Positions 39,905 to 48,441 of a stretch of DNA of 64,000 nt are shown here, in pieces (within the stretch, counting starts at the first letter, position 1; every line of letters starts with the position of its first letter). The notes under the pieces were generated by a model. That model was not told the origin of the DNA. It saw only the letters and a list, made by a program, of their open reading frames with translations, and searched no databases. The stretch comes from Clostridia bacterium (GTDB lineage: Bacteria; Bacillota; Clostridia; Christensenellales; Borkfalkiaceae). The translations under genes and the position numbers were made by a program. The stretch is from NCBI GenBank assembly GCA_017463325.1, contig JAFTPK010000010.1, forward strand, positions 1-64,000, written 5' to 3'.

Positions 39905-42210
39905 TGTTGAAATTTGCGCTTGCGGGCAACCCCAACTCGGGGAAAACCACCCTTTTTAATGCGTTGACGGGCAGTACTGCGCACGTAGGCAACTGGCCGG
40001 GCGTTACCGTGGATAAAAAAGAGGGCGTTTATAAAAAGGGGAGCGAGCCTGTTCAAATCGTAGACCTGCCCGGGATTTATTCCCTTTCTCCGTATACTCC
40101 CGAAGAGGTGATCGCGCGGAATTTCGTGCTTGACGAACGCCCTGACTGTATCGTCAATATCGTAGACGCAACGAATTTGGAGCGTAACCTGTACTTAACG
40201 ACGCAGCTTCTCGAAGTGGATATTCCCGTAATCGTGGCTTTGAACATGACGGACGTTTTGGAAAAGAGCGGCGACGATATCGACGAAAAGACCTTGGAAA
40301 AGCGTATCGGCGTACCCGTCGTGGAAATTTCCGCACTTAGAGAAAAGAATATTGACGTGCTCATGAACCGTGCGATTGAAGCGGCAAAAAAAGGCAGAGC
40401 GGCGGCGAGCGTGCTCAAAGGCAATTCCCTTTGGCAGGCGGTGACGAATGCGGAGATCGCGCTTCAGCTCAAAGGGGTCACTTCTCCCTTATTCCATGCG
40501 GTAAAGCTTGTGGAAAGAGATGAGATCGAAGTGGAAAATCACCCCGAAGAAGCGGCTGCCGTGGAAGCGTTTATCAAAGCGAATGCGGCGGAGGGCTTGG
40601 ACGCGGAGGCGGAGATTGCCGACGCGAGATATAAGTACATAGCGGAGAATTTCTCCACGACGCTTACCCGCGCAAAGACCTATAAAAAAGGGGAATTGAC
40701 GAGATCGGATAAGGTGGATAAGGTGCTCACCAACAAATGGGCGGGTATTCCCATCTTCCTTGTGATCCTGTTCGCCGTTTTCCACGTCACTTTCTCGGAA
40801 AATTTCCTTTACCTCGGTTCGATTATCCCTGCGTTCGGCGAATGGTGCGGCGTAGAGAGCGAGAGCGTTTGGAAGGGCGTTTTCTTTGCGGGTGGGCTGA
40901 ATTCCCCCGGCGTGATCTTGTTTAACCTGCTCGACCTTGCCACCTCGTCCTTGGGCGAATGGATTGTCGGCGGCTTGGAAAGTGCGGGCGCAAGTGAATG
41001 GGCGATCGGGTTGATCGGCGACGGTATTCTCGGCGGCTTGTTTGGCGTTATGAGCTTTTTGCCTCAAATTCTCGTACTTTTCTTGCTCTTCTCCATTTTG
41101 GAAGACAGCGGATACATGGCGCGTGTAGCGTTCATTTTGGATAGAATTTTCCGCCGTTTCGGCGTTTCGGGTAGAGCGTTTATGCCCATGATCATGGGGT
41201 TTGGTTGCTCGATTCCTGCAATGATCAATACCCGTACCCTTGCAGATGAGAAAGAACGCACGGCGACGATCCGTGTTATTCCGTTCTTCTCTTGCGGTGC
41301 GAAATTGCCTATTTTGACGGCAATTGCAGGCGGGCTTGTCACCGTGTTTGGGTTCGGCAATGCGGACGTAATTACATATAGTATGTACGTAATCGGTATG
41401 GCGGTCGCGGTGATTGCGCTGCTCGTAATGCGTTCTACCACCATGAAAGGGGAAACGCCTCCGTTCATTATGGAACTGCCCACCTATCATATGCCGAGAT
41501 TTAAAAATTTAATGCTGCACCTTTGGGATAAGACCAAACATTTCGTGAAAAAAGCGTTTACCATTATTCTTGCGTCTACGATCGTGATTTGGTTCCTGTC
41601 GAGTTTTGGCTGGGCGTTTTGGAAGGGTATGGTGGAGATGGATCAGTCCATTCTCGCCTCGATCGGCCGTATTTTACAGCCTATCTTTACGCCGCTCGGT
41701 TTCGGTTCGCAGACGGGCGCTTACGGTTGGGTGTTTGCGGTGGCGGCGGTCACGGGCTTGATCGCGAAAGAAAACGTCGTTTCCACTTTCTATACGTTGG
41801 CTTGCTGCCTCGTTGGCGCGCTGACCTCGGGAGCGCTTGTCGAGGTTGACGCTTCCGTAATGGCCGAAGTTATGGCTATGATTGCGGGAGGTGAGGGAAG
41901 TGAAGAGGGTGTGTTGGAAGTAGTTGCCATGATCGCGGCGACCAACATCACTCCCGCAGCGTTGATTTCCTTTATCGTCTTTAATATGACCACGATTCCT
42001 TGCTTTGCGGCGGTGGCGACGGCAAAAGCCGAGCTTCCCAAAGGAAAACTGATTTGGACCATTTTGTTCTGGCTCCTTGTTTCCTACTTGGCGTCCGCGC
42101 TCGTTTACACGATCGGTCAATGGTGGTGGACGGCGTTTATCTGGGCGGCTGTTGCGGCGGCGGTAACGACAATTATTATACTTAAAAACAAAGCGGACAA
42201 AAAGGCGTAA
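39904..42210 (+). CDS. feoB: Ferrous iron transport protein B (768 aa)
   Basis: Imports Fe(II) across the membrane. The N-terminal G domain has G1 GNPNSGKTT (residue 8), G3 DLPGIYSLSPYTPEE, G4 LNMTD and G5 SALREKN, with NFeoB helical region to about 260. The membrane domain contains the two inverted Gate motifs (residues 350-460 and 590-680), with MGFGCSIPAMINTRTL and PFFSCGAKLPI, which include the conserved Cys. The start ATG 39904 overlaps feoA2. It is followed by a small Cys-rich membrane protein. Iron-dependent repression through the palindrome at 39365 is likely. Confidence 0.96.
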   Translation: MLKFALAGNPNSGKTTLFNALTGSTAHVGNWPGVTVDKKEGVYKKGSEPVQIVDLPGIYSLSPYTPEEVIARNFVLDERPDCIVNIVDATNLERNLYLTTQLLEVDIPVIVALNMTDVLEKSGDDIDEKTLEKRIGVPVVEISALREKNIDVLMNRAIEAAKKGRAAASVLKGNSLWQAVTNAEIALQLKGVTSPLFHAVKLVERDEIEVENHPEEAAAVEAFIKANAAEGLDAEAEIADARYKYIAENFSTTLTRAKTYKKGELTRSDKVDKVLTNKWAGIPIFLVILFAVFHVTFSENFLYLGSIIPAFGEWCGVESESVWKGVFFAGGLNSPGVILFNLLDLATSSLGEWIVGGLESAGASEWAIGLIGDGILGGLFGVMSFLPQILVLFLLFSILEDSGYMARVAFILDRIFRRFGVSGRAFMPMIMGFGCSIPAMINTRTLADEKERTATIRVIPFFSCGAKLPILTAIAGGLVTVFGFGNADVITYSMYVIGMAVAVIALLVMRSTTMKGETPPFIMELPTYHMPRFKNLMLHLWDKTKHFVKKAFTIILASTIVIWFLSSFGWAFWKGMVEMDQSILASIGRILQPIFTPLGFGSQTGAYGWVFAVAAVTGLIAKENVVSTFYTLACCLVGALTSGALVEVDASVMAEVMAMIAGGEGSEEGVLEVVAMIAATNITPAALISFIVFNMTTIPCFAAVATAKAELPKGKLIWTILFWLLVSYLASALVYTIGQWWWTAFIWAAVAAAVTTIIILKNKADKKA

Positions 42211-42236
42211 GCGTTCTTTGTCCAAAGGAGGATCCT

Positions 42237-42410
42237 ATGCCAAATCCCATTGATATTCTGATCGGCGTTATGGCTGTGGCTGTCGTTGCGTTCGTGATCG
42301 TTCTTGCGATCGTGAAAAAGAAACAGGGGAAGAGCCTTTCGTGTGATTGTGCGTCCTGCGACGGTTGTTGCGGGTGCAAATCGAAAGCAAAAAAGGAAGA
42401 AAAGAAATGA
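42237..42410 (+). CDS. FeoB-associated Cys-rich membrane protein (57 aa)
   Basis: One membrane helix (residues 5-27, DILIGVMAVAVVAFVIVLAI) is followed by KKKQGKS and a cysteine cluster C-x-C-x-x-C-x-x-C-C-x-C, then a Lys/Glu tail. This is the hallmark of the small FeoB-associated family found at the end of Gram-positive feo operons, proposed to help handle iron on the cytoplasmic side. AAAGGAGGATCCT precedes ATG 42237, 26 nt after feoB. Confidence 0.9.
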   Translation: MPNPIDILIGVMAVAVVAFVIVLAIVKKKQGKSLSCDCASCDGCCGCKSKAKKEEKK

Positions 42411-42450
42411 TTTAATACTGCTTACACCTCCTATTGCATTTTATATAAGA

Positions 42451-42490
42451 AGAGATCCTTTGCTTTGCGGCTAAGGGTCTTTTCTTCTTT
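42451..42490 (+). terminator. Terminator of the feo operon
   Basis: AGATCCTT and AAGGGTCTTTT form an imperfect stem followed by a T-rich tract. Confidence 0.6.
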
Positions 42491-42541
42491 TGGCGATAAA
42501 AGTGCAGGGGATTGCAAATACTGTGTTCAATAGGGGCAGGT

Positions 42542-43861
42542 ATGGATCGAGAGAAAAAAGATGGACTAATGAAAGGAGCGGCGCAAATTGCGCTTGGCGG
42601 GTTTTTGGCAAAGGTGATCGGGGCGGTTTATCGGATCCCGCTCACAAACATTTTAGGGGGCGAGGGGATCGGGCTGTATCAGCTGGTCTATCCTTTTTAC
42701 TGTCTACTTCTCACCGTGTCCGCTACGGGAATCCCGTCGGCGATTGCAAAGCTTGTCGCTGAAAAACGGGCAAAGGGGCTATCTCCGTACCCGCTTTTTA
42801 AAACGGCTATGCGGATATTTTTATTGATCGGCGGCACTTCTACCCTTTTAATGATCGCATTTTCCCCGTTTTTAAGTGCGGCGCAAGGGGAAAGAGAGCT
42901 TTGGAGGGGATACGTTGCGCTCTCCCCCTCCGTCTTTCTCGTATCGGCAATTTCCGTCCTTCGCGGTTATTTTCAAGGACATGGAGAAATGTTTCCGACT
43001 GCCTCTTCGGAGGTGATAGAACAGCTTGTTAAGGTGGGGGTTGGGCTGTCGGCTGCCTGGTTGTTCCGTGGACAGCTCTTGACGGCGGTCACCGCTTTAC
43101 TTGGTGCGGTTTCCGTTTCGGAGCTGGTTACGCTTGGTTATCTATTTTTGAGGTATAGGCGACGCCGCGCGTCACTAAAAGAGGAAAAATGGGGCGGGCA
43201 GGTACGCGCCAAACAGGTGCTTTCCCTTTCGCTGCCCGTAACGCTTGCCTCGCTGCTACTGCCCCTTTCGGGACTTTTGGATAGCGTTATTTTAGTGCGG
43301 CTTTTAAAGGGGTACGCCGAGAATGCGGTAGCGCTTTTCGGGCTTTTTTCAGGGGGCGCGGTGACCATCGTCAATCTGCCAGTTTCCGTGTGCTATGGCG
43401 TAGCAACGGCAAGCGTTCCCGCTGTTGCGCGGGCGGCTGCCTTGGGGCGGGGAGTGAAAAAAAAGATTGCCCGTTCGCTTGGATTGACTTTTCTTTTATC
43501 GGCCTTGGCGGCGGTGGGGCTTTACTTTTTGGCAGACGTTGCCGTGCGGCTTGTTTACCGTTCTTTATCCGAAAGCGAAACGCAGACGCTTGTAAGGCTC
43601 GTTAAACTGTTCTCGGTGAGTGCAGTCACCCTCTCTTGCACGCAGACCCTTTCGGCATCTCTTACCGCGCTTGGAAAGCCGATGCGTTCAGCTTTCTCTA
43701 TGACGATAGCGGTGGCGGTCAAAACGGCGTTGGGAATCGTACTTGTAAGAGAGGCGAGCGTTTCCGTTTACGGCGCAGCGATCGCCGCGGACGTAGGGTA
43801 TTTCGTGGCGGCATTGCTTAATTTGTTTTTCGTGTTTTTTACGGCGAGAAAAAGGAAATAG
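42542..43861 (+). CDS. MOP-superfamily lipid flippase, SpoVB/YabM-like (439 aa)
   Basis: A polysaccharide or lipid-linked precursor flippase with 12-14 helices. The family opening KGAAQIALGGFLAKVIGAVYRIPLTNILGGEGIGLYQLVYPFY and SATGIPSAIAKLVAE are typical of SpoVB/YabM. RGYFQGHGEMFPTASSEVIEQLVKVGVG occurs near residue 145. In Bacillus yabM lies directly before yabN (mazG); the same order here supports the YabM/SpoVB assignment, a role in cell wall or spore cortex precursor export. ATG 42542 follows AGGGGCAGG. Confidence 0.85.
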   Translation: MDREKKDGLMKGAAQIALGGFLAKVIGAVYRIPLTNILGGEGIGLYQLVYPFYCLLLTVSATGIPSAIAKLVAEKRAKGLSPYPLFKTAMRIFLLIGGTSTLLMIAFSPFLSAAQGERELWRGYVALSPSVFLVSAISVLRGYFQGHGEMFPTASSEVIEQLVKVGVGLSAAWLFRGQLLTAVTALLGAVSVSELVTLGYLFLRYRRRRASLKEEKWGGQVRAKQVLSLSLPVTLASLLLPLSGLLDSVILVRLLKGYAENAVALFGLFSGGAVTIVNLPVSVCYGVATASVPAVARAAALGRGVKKKIARSLGLTFLLSALAAVGLYFLADVAVRLVYRSLSESETQTLVRLVKLFSVSAVTLSCTQTLSASLTALGKPMRSAFSMTIAVAVKTALGIVLVREASVSVYGAAIAADVGYFVAALLNLFFVFFTARKRK

Positions 43862-43932
43862 TTTTTTGCGGGAAATCGCTTGCGTTTTCCCGTATTTTTA
43901 TTGTATAATAAAAAGAAAACGGTAGGAAAAAA

Positions 43933-45381
43933 ATGATCACAGTAGTTGGACTGGGAGTGGAAAAGGGCGATTTGTCTTTGCGTGGCAAAGAGGCGATTTT
44001 GGAGGCAGCGGACGCGGGACTTCCCGTTTTTGTGCGTACAGCTTTGACCCGTTCGTACGAGAGCTTGCTTGGGCTTGGCGTGCAGCCGATCGCGCTTGAC
44101 GATATTTATGAAAAGAGCCGTTCGTTTGCGACGCTCAATAAAAACCTTGCGGCGAGGGTGGCTACGGAAAAGGACGGTTGCGTGTATTGCGTGGACGGTG
44201 CGGCAAGCGAGGACAATTCCGTGAAGATTCTTCTCAAAAAACGGCGGCGCGTGCGTATGATTGACGGGCCGTCTAAAAGCGGATATTTTGCCCTCCGTGC
44301 GGGATTTGCGCAATGCTCCTATTTGGCGGTTTCTGCCTACGAGGCGGTGGAAAGGGCGGGGGCAGGTACGCTTTCATTGCCGCTCGTCGTATATGATTTG
44401 GACGGGCGGGGGCTTGCTTCGGACGTTAAGCTTGCGCTTGGAGAGCGGTTTGGTGACGAAACGACCGTTCGTTTCGTGCAAGGAGAGCGGGTTAAAAAAA
44501 TTCCGCTCTTCGAGTTGGACAGGCAAAAGAGCTATGATTATTTGACGGCGGTGACGATCGAGGCGACGGACGTCGTGCAAAAAACCCGTTTTACCATGGA
44601 GGATTTAAAAGAGATCGTCGTGCGTTTGCGTGCCCCCGGCGGCTGTCCTTGGGACCGTGCGCAGACCCCCGAAAGTATTAAAATGAACGTGATCGAAGAG
44701 GCGTACGAGCTTGTGGACGCGGTGGATTCGGGCGACGATAGTAAGGTGCTTGAAGAAACGGGGGATATTTTATTGCAAGCCGCTTTTTACGCCGTGATGA
44801 AAGAAGAGGTGGGGGCGTTCACCTTAACGGACGCAATCAGCGGGATTTGCGAAAAGCTTATTTCCCGTCACACGCATATCTTCGGCGCGGACAAAGCGGA
44901 GGGCGCGGAAGGCGCGCTGTCCGTTTGGGAGAAGAATAAGCGCAAGGAAAAGCACCAAGAAACTTTTGGGGATTCGGTAAGCGACGTGCCTAAATGCTTC
45001 CCTGCTGCTATGCGGGCGCAAAAAGTGGGCAAGCGCGCGGCGAAATCGGGTATGGATTTTGTATCCGCGGACGAGGCAATGGTTCGTTTAAAAGAGGAGA
45101 TCGCCGAATTTGAAAACGCCTATTCCTCGGGGTGCGCGGAAGAAACGGAAAAAGAGCTTGGCGACGTCTTATTCTCGGCGGTAAACGTCGGGCGTAAGGC
45201 GGGCGTGGACTGTGAAAAGGCGCTCAAAGAGAGCACGGAACGGTTTGCTGCGCGGTTTGTTTTAGCGGAAAAGCTGGCGTTAAAAAGTACGGGCGACGTT
45301 TGTGCTCTTTCGGCGGAGGAGTGGGAAGAGTACTATCAAGCGGCGAAAAAAGCGTTGAAAGAGGGGAAAAATGTGGAATAA
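43933..45381 (+). CDS. mazG: MazG family protein with N-terminal tetrapyrrole-methylase-like domain, YabN type (482 aa)
   Basis: Residues 1-205 form a TP-methylase-like domain (ITVVGLGVEKGDLSLRGKEAIL). Then come two MazG NTP-pyrophosphohydrolase modules: 223-345 starting MEDLKEIVVRLRAPGGCPWDRAQTPESIKMNVIEEAYELVDAV with the EExxE metal motif, and 365-470 with RLKEEIAEFENAY and EKELGDVLFSAVNVGRKAG. MazG hydrolyses NTPs/dNTPs and aids house-cleaning. The full YabN architecture is conserved. It lies 71 nt after the flippase with its own TATAAT box (TTGTATAATAAAA); the end overlaps dus by 11 nt. Confidence 0.92.
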   Translation: MITVVGLGVEKGDLSLRGKEAILEAADAGLPVFVRTALTRSYESLLGLGVQPIALDDIYEKSRSFATLNKNLAARVATEKDGCVYCVDGAASEDNSVKILLKKRRRVRMIDGPSKSGYFALRAGFAQCSYLAVSAYEAVERAGAGTLSLPLVVYDLDGRGLASDVKLALGERFGDETTVRFVQGERVKKIPLFELDRQKSYDYLTAVTIEATDVVQKTRFTMEDLKEIVVRLRAPGGCPWDRAQTPESIKMNVIEEAYELVDAVDSGDDSKVLEETGDILLQAAFYAVMKEEVGAFTLTDAISGICEKLISRHTHIFGADKAEGAEGALSVWEKNKRKEKHQETFGDSVSDVPKCFPAAMRAQKVGKRAAKSGMDFVSADEAMVRLKEEIAEFENAYSSGCAEETEKELGDVLFSAVNVGRKAGVDCEKALKESTERFAARFVLAEKLALKSTGDVCALSAEEWEEYYQAAKKALKEGKNVE

Positions 45382-46315
45382 AGAAATCGACGTCGGCGGT
45401 TTAAAAACGCGCGGGAACGTGTTTTTGGCGCCGCTTGCGGGATATACGAATTATCCTTTTCGCTTGCTTGCCAAAGAGAGCGGCGCAGGGCTTTGCTTTA
45501 CCGAAATGGTGAGCGGAAAGGGGCTGAAATACGGCAATGAAAACACGCGGGAGCTTTTGTATACGACGCCCCGAGAGGGGACGGTCGCGGCGCAGCTTTT
45601 TGGGAACGATCCTGAGATTTTACGTTCGGCGTGTGAAAGTGAGGAGCTTGCTCCTTTTCCGATCGTGGATTTGAATATGGGCTGTCCCGTACCCAAAATT
45701 TATAAAAACGGCGAGGGGAGTGCGCTTTTGGAAAATCCCGCGCTTGCGGAAAGGCTTGTGAAAGAGTGCGTAAAGAGCGGGAAGATCATCACTGTGAAGT
45801 TTCGTATCGGAATTGACGAAAAGCATCTGATCACGGCGGAGTTTGCAAAGAGAATGGAGGGGGCAGGTGCGAGTTTACTTACAATTCACGGCCGTACAAA
45901 AGATAAGGTGTATTCGGGTGAGGTAAATTTTAAAGAGATTACCTCGGCAAAAAATGCGGTAAAAATTCCCGTGATCGCAAACGGTGGCGTATTTGGCGTA
46001 CAGGACGGAGAAAGGCTGCAAAACGAAACGGGCGCGGACGGGATCATGATTGCGCGGGCGGCGTTATTCGACCCGCAGATCTTCTGTGAATTTTCAGGGC
46101 AGCCCCGTCTTGGGAAATATCAAGCGTTCGCTTGGCAAATGGAGGAAACGGAAAAAATTTTCGACGAACATTTCACGACGGTATTCATGCGAAAAATGGC
46201 GGCGTTTTACGTGAAGGGCGCGCGCGGGGCAGCAGGCTTTAAGGAACGGTTCTTTGCGGCGAAGACCCCAAAAGAAATTCTGACGATTGCGAAAGAGGCG
46301 TTTGTAGGCGATTAA
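45371..46315 (+). CDS. dus: tRNA-dihydrouridine synthase, DusB-like (314 aa)
   Basis: A flavin enzyme reducing uridine to dihydrouridine in tRNA D loops. A TIM barrel with VFLAPLAGYTNYPFRLLAKESGAGLCFTEMVSGKGL, the catalytic-Cys motif VDLNMGCPVPKIYKNGEGSALL (Cys near residue 98), FRIGIDEK, LTIHGRTKDKVYSG and PVIANGGVFGVQD, plus ADGIMIARAAL. The start lies inside the end of mazG (GAGGGGAAAAATG), giving coupled translation. A strong terminator follows directly. Confidence 0.94.
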   Translation: MWNKEIDVGGLKTRGNVFLAPLAGYTNYPFRLLAKESGAGLCFTEMVSGKGLKYGNENTRELLYTTPREGTVAAQLFGNDPEILRSACESEELAPFPIVDLNMGCPVPKIYKNGEGSALLENPALAERLVKECVKSGKIITVKFRIGIDEKHLITAEFAKRMEGAGASLLTIHGRTKDKVYSGEVNFKEITSAKNAVKIPVIANGGVFGVQDGERLQNETGADGIMIARAALFDPQIFCEFSGQPRLGKYQAFAWQMEETEKIFDEHFTTVFMRKMAAFYVKGARGAAGFKERFFAAKTPKEILTIAKEAFVGD

Positions 46316-46348
46316 AAAACAGGCTTCCAAGTGGGAGCCTGTTTTTTG
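46315..46348. terminator. Terminator of mazG-dus
   Basis: AAAAAACAGGCT-TCCAAGTGGG-AGCCTGTTTTTT. Confidence 0.9.
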
Positions 46349-46349
46349 C

Positions 46350-46455
46350 TTATTCGTGGACGTAGATAGGCTTGCCGTCCGCTTTTCTCGATTCTTCGGC
46401 GCAGATGCTGATATAATGGCTTACAGCGTTTACCGTTTCCCTTCGCTCGGCGCAA
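46350..46455 (-). pseudogene. C-terminal remnant of a lost gene (about 33 codons)
   Basis: The minus strand reads ...ETVNAVSHYISICAEESRK, ADGKPIYVHE, stop, a plausible protein C-terminus (it resembles the end of Gfo/Idh/MocA oxidoreductases). The frame overlaps the end of the membrane protein at 46430 in another phase and has no start. It is probably the last piece of a gene whose rest was deleted when the 46430 gene arrived. Identity is tentative. Confidence 0.35.
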
Positions 46456-47197
46456 TTTCTTCGGTGAGGTCGGACAAGTTCTTCACCTGCTTTGCGCGAA
46501 CTTTTGCATCCTTTTTGGCTTGGATTTTTTGCATCTTTTCAAATTTTTTGTTGGTGATTTTTTGAAGTTTTTTCTGTTTTTCTTCCGCTTTGGTTTTATC
46601 GGCGATTGCTTGCAGGATGCGAAGATTTTTTTCTTCGCTCTTGGATTTAGGCGCCTCCTCTTCGATTTCTTGTCCCGTCATTTTTTTGAAAAAATTGCCT
46701 ACGTTTTTGACGGGCTGTTTAATGACGGCGATATCCTCTTCAAAGCCGTCGATAAAAAGCTGCGCTCGCTTTTTGACGATATAGCCGATTACCTCGAATA
46801 CGACGCCGAGGAGGAAACCGACGATCATCATAGCGTTCATGATCAGGGCGAACGGAGTAACCGATTTAGCCGTCAGGGTAAGGCCGTAGAGCATGACGCC
46901 GATATTGTAAAGGGCGATCAGGCGTTTGCTCCACCTGTAAATAAAGGCGACGGGGCGTTTCAAATTTTCCCGCCCGTCAATGGCTTTGCCGAATTTTGTG
47001 GCGATCAGAAAAAACAGAAAATAAACAAGTGAAATCCCCGCAAGGATCCCGCTGACGATCGGGTTGCCATTTCCAAAGAAAAAAGCGTAGACGAGATAGA
47101 CGAGGTAAACAAGCTGTGTAAGAACGTTGGTTAGGTAAGTAACTTTTTTAAAATCGTCAATGGTTTTTTTGATAGCCGCTTTGGTAAAATCAAACAT
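46430..47197 (-). CDS. Membrane protein with basic coiled-coil C-terminus, unknown (255 aa)
   Basis: Four hydrophobic segments lie between residues 22 and 150 (NVLTQLVYLVYLVYAFFFG, ILAGISLVYFLFFLIATKF, ALYNIGVMLYGLTL, IMNAMMIVGFLLGVVFEVIGYIV). A cytoplasmic tail of about 110 residues rich in Lys/Glu/Gln is predicted to be a coiled coil (KAEEKQKKLQKITNKKFEKMQKIQAKKD). No known family is recognised. ATG 47197 follows CGGAGC. It is divergent from the DUF697 gene, with a 170-nt intergenic region. Confidence 0.7.
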   Translation of the reverse strand: MFDFTKAAIKKTIDDFKKVTYLTNVLTQLVYLVYLVYAFFFGNGNPIVSGILAGISLVYFLFFLIATKFGKAIDGRENLKRPVAFIYRWSKRLIALYNIGVMLYGLTLTAKSVTPFALIMNAMMIVGFLLGVVFEVIGYIVKKRAQLFIDGFEEDIAVIKQPVKNVGNFFKKMTGQEIEEEAPKSKSEEKNLRILQAIADKTKAEEKQKKLQKITNKKFEKMQKIQAKKDAKVRAKQVKNLSDLTEEIAPSEGKR

Positions 47198-47368
47198 GAT
47201 AAGCTCCGTTTTTTCTTTCATTATACTATAAACTTTGAAAAAATCAAAACGAACGGAGGGGGAGAAAAGGGGGAATTTTTTTCCATAAGGTGAAATTTTT
47301 GAAAAAGGTATTGATTTTTTTCTAAAAGTATGCTACAATAACGGAAACTCTTACGAAAGGAAAAGGAT

Positions 47369-48403
47369 ATGAAAAAAGAAAAAAATGCCGTGATCCCTAT
47401 TAAGGAAGAGCGGGTAGACGAAGCGGGCTTTGAAAATTCTATTTCCGAGGCCTTTCAACAAAAAAATGAAAAACTTTGGTTTTTCCTTTTGCTAGGCGTG
47501 GTGGCGGTGATCGTGCTTTTGATCGTTTCCGCGCTTGCCGATCTTTTGGTGCTTTGCTTTGAGGTAAACCGTTGGTTTGGCTATGCCATGTCCGCGATCA
47601 TGCTTGTTTTGGTATGTATTTTTATCATTCGCCCGTGCGTAAAAGTATTTGCCTCGCGCTTTTTTACCGTCAATGTTACAGCCGACGGTTTTGACGCGGC
47701 TAAGCGTAGAAATGCAAAGGTGCTTAAAGGGGTGGCGGGCGCCCTCGTTGCGTATAATGAGAACCCGAAAAATATTCGCTACCGCTATATCACGCCCGAG
47801 AATACGGAAAAATTAAAGTCGGCGGCGACAAAAGGGGGCGAGGAATTGAAGGCGGCGCTTAAAGAGGTGTACGCGGACGACGTGGGCAGGTGCGCGAACG
47901 CCTTGATTTGGAAGAATGCGGGAAAAACCTTTTTGACTACCTCTATTTCACAAAACGACAAGATAGACGCGCTAAGCGTATTGCTCGTCAATCTGTCGCT
48001 TGTCAAACAAATCGTCGGGATTTACGGCTATCGACCGAGCTACGCGAAGCTTTTCCGCATTTATTTTACCGTTCTTCGCAGCGCGTTGCTTGCGTACGGT
48101 ATGCAGAATGTGAACTGGTTCAACGTCTTTGGGAAATTTTTCTCGGGGGTAGCGAAGAAAATTCCGTTTATGGATACGCTGATCGACAGCGCGGTACAGG
48201 GCACGGTGAGCGCGTTTTTGACGGTGCTCGTTGGGTATAAAACCAAGAAATATCTTTGCGCCGATTATAAAAAGCAGGAAAAGATCGCCGTTGTGGGTGA
48301 GGAGAATACGGAGTGTGCGGACGACGAGGTGCGTATCGCGGCAGCGCTCGCCAAAGAAATTTGCAGTAAAAATAAAGAGAAAGCCAAGGCTTGCAACGAA
48401 TAA
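47369..48403 (+). CDS. DUF697 (YcjF-like) membrane protein (344 aa)
   Basis: Two N-terminal helices (residues 35-95) are followed by a cytosolic part and a C-terminal DUF697 domain (residues 190-310): TSISQNDKIDALSVLLVNLSLVKQIVGIYGYRPSYAKLFRIYFTVL, with GKFFSGVAKKIPFMDTLIDSAVQGTVSAFLTVLVG. DUF697 proteins often associate with dynamin-like or Era-like GTPases, but no GTPase gene is adjacent. Molecular role unknown. GAAAGGAAAAGG precedes the ATG. The tail contains Cys residues (ECADD, EICSKN, ACNE). Confidence 0.8.
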   Translation: MKKEKNAVIPIKEERVDEAGFENSISEAFQQKNEKLWFFLLLGVVAVIVLLIVSALADLLVLCFEVNRWFGYAMSAIMLVLVCIFIIRPCVKVFASRFFTVNVTADGFDAAKRRNAKVLKGVAGALVAYNENPKNIRYRYITPENTEKLKSAATKGGEELKAALKEVYADDVGRCANALIWKNAGKTFLTTSISQNDKIDALSVLLVNLSLVKQIVGIYGYRPSYAKLFRIYFTVLRSALLAYGMQNVNWFNVFGKFFSGVAKKIPFMDTLIDSAVQGTVSAFLTVLVGYKTKKYLCADYKKQEKIAVVGEENTECADDEVRIAAALAKEICSKNKEKAKACNE

Positions 48404-48404
48404 T

Positions 48405-48441
48405 AAAAATCGCCCGCCGAGTAGCTCGGCGGGCGATTTTT
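48405..48441. terminator. Bidirectional terminator between DUF697 and GH3 genes
   Basis: AAAATCGCCCGCCGAG-TAG-CTCGGCGGGCGATTTT. A near-identical stem closes glnN at 51331. Confidence 0.9.
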
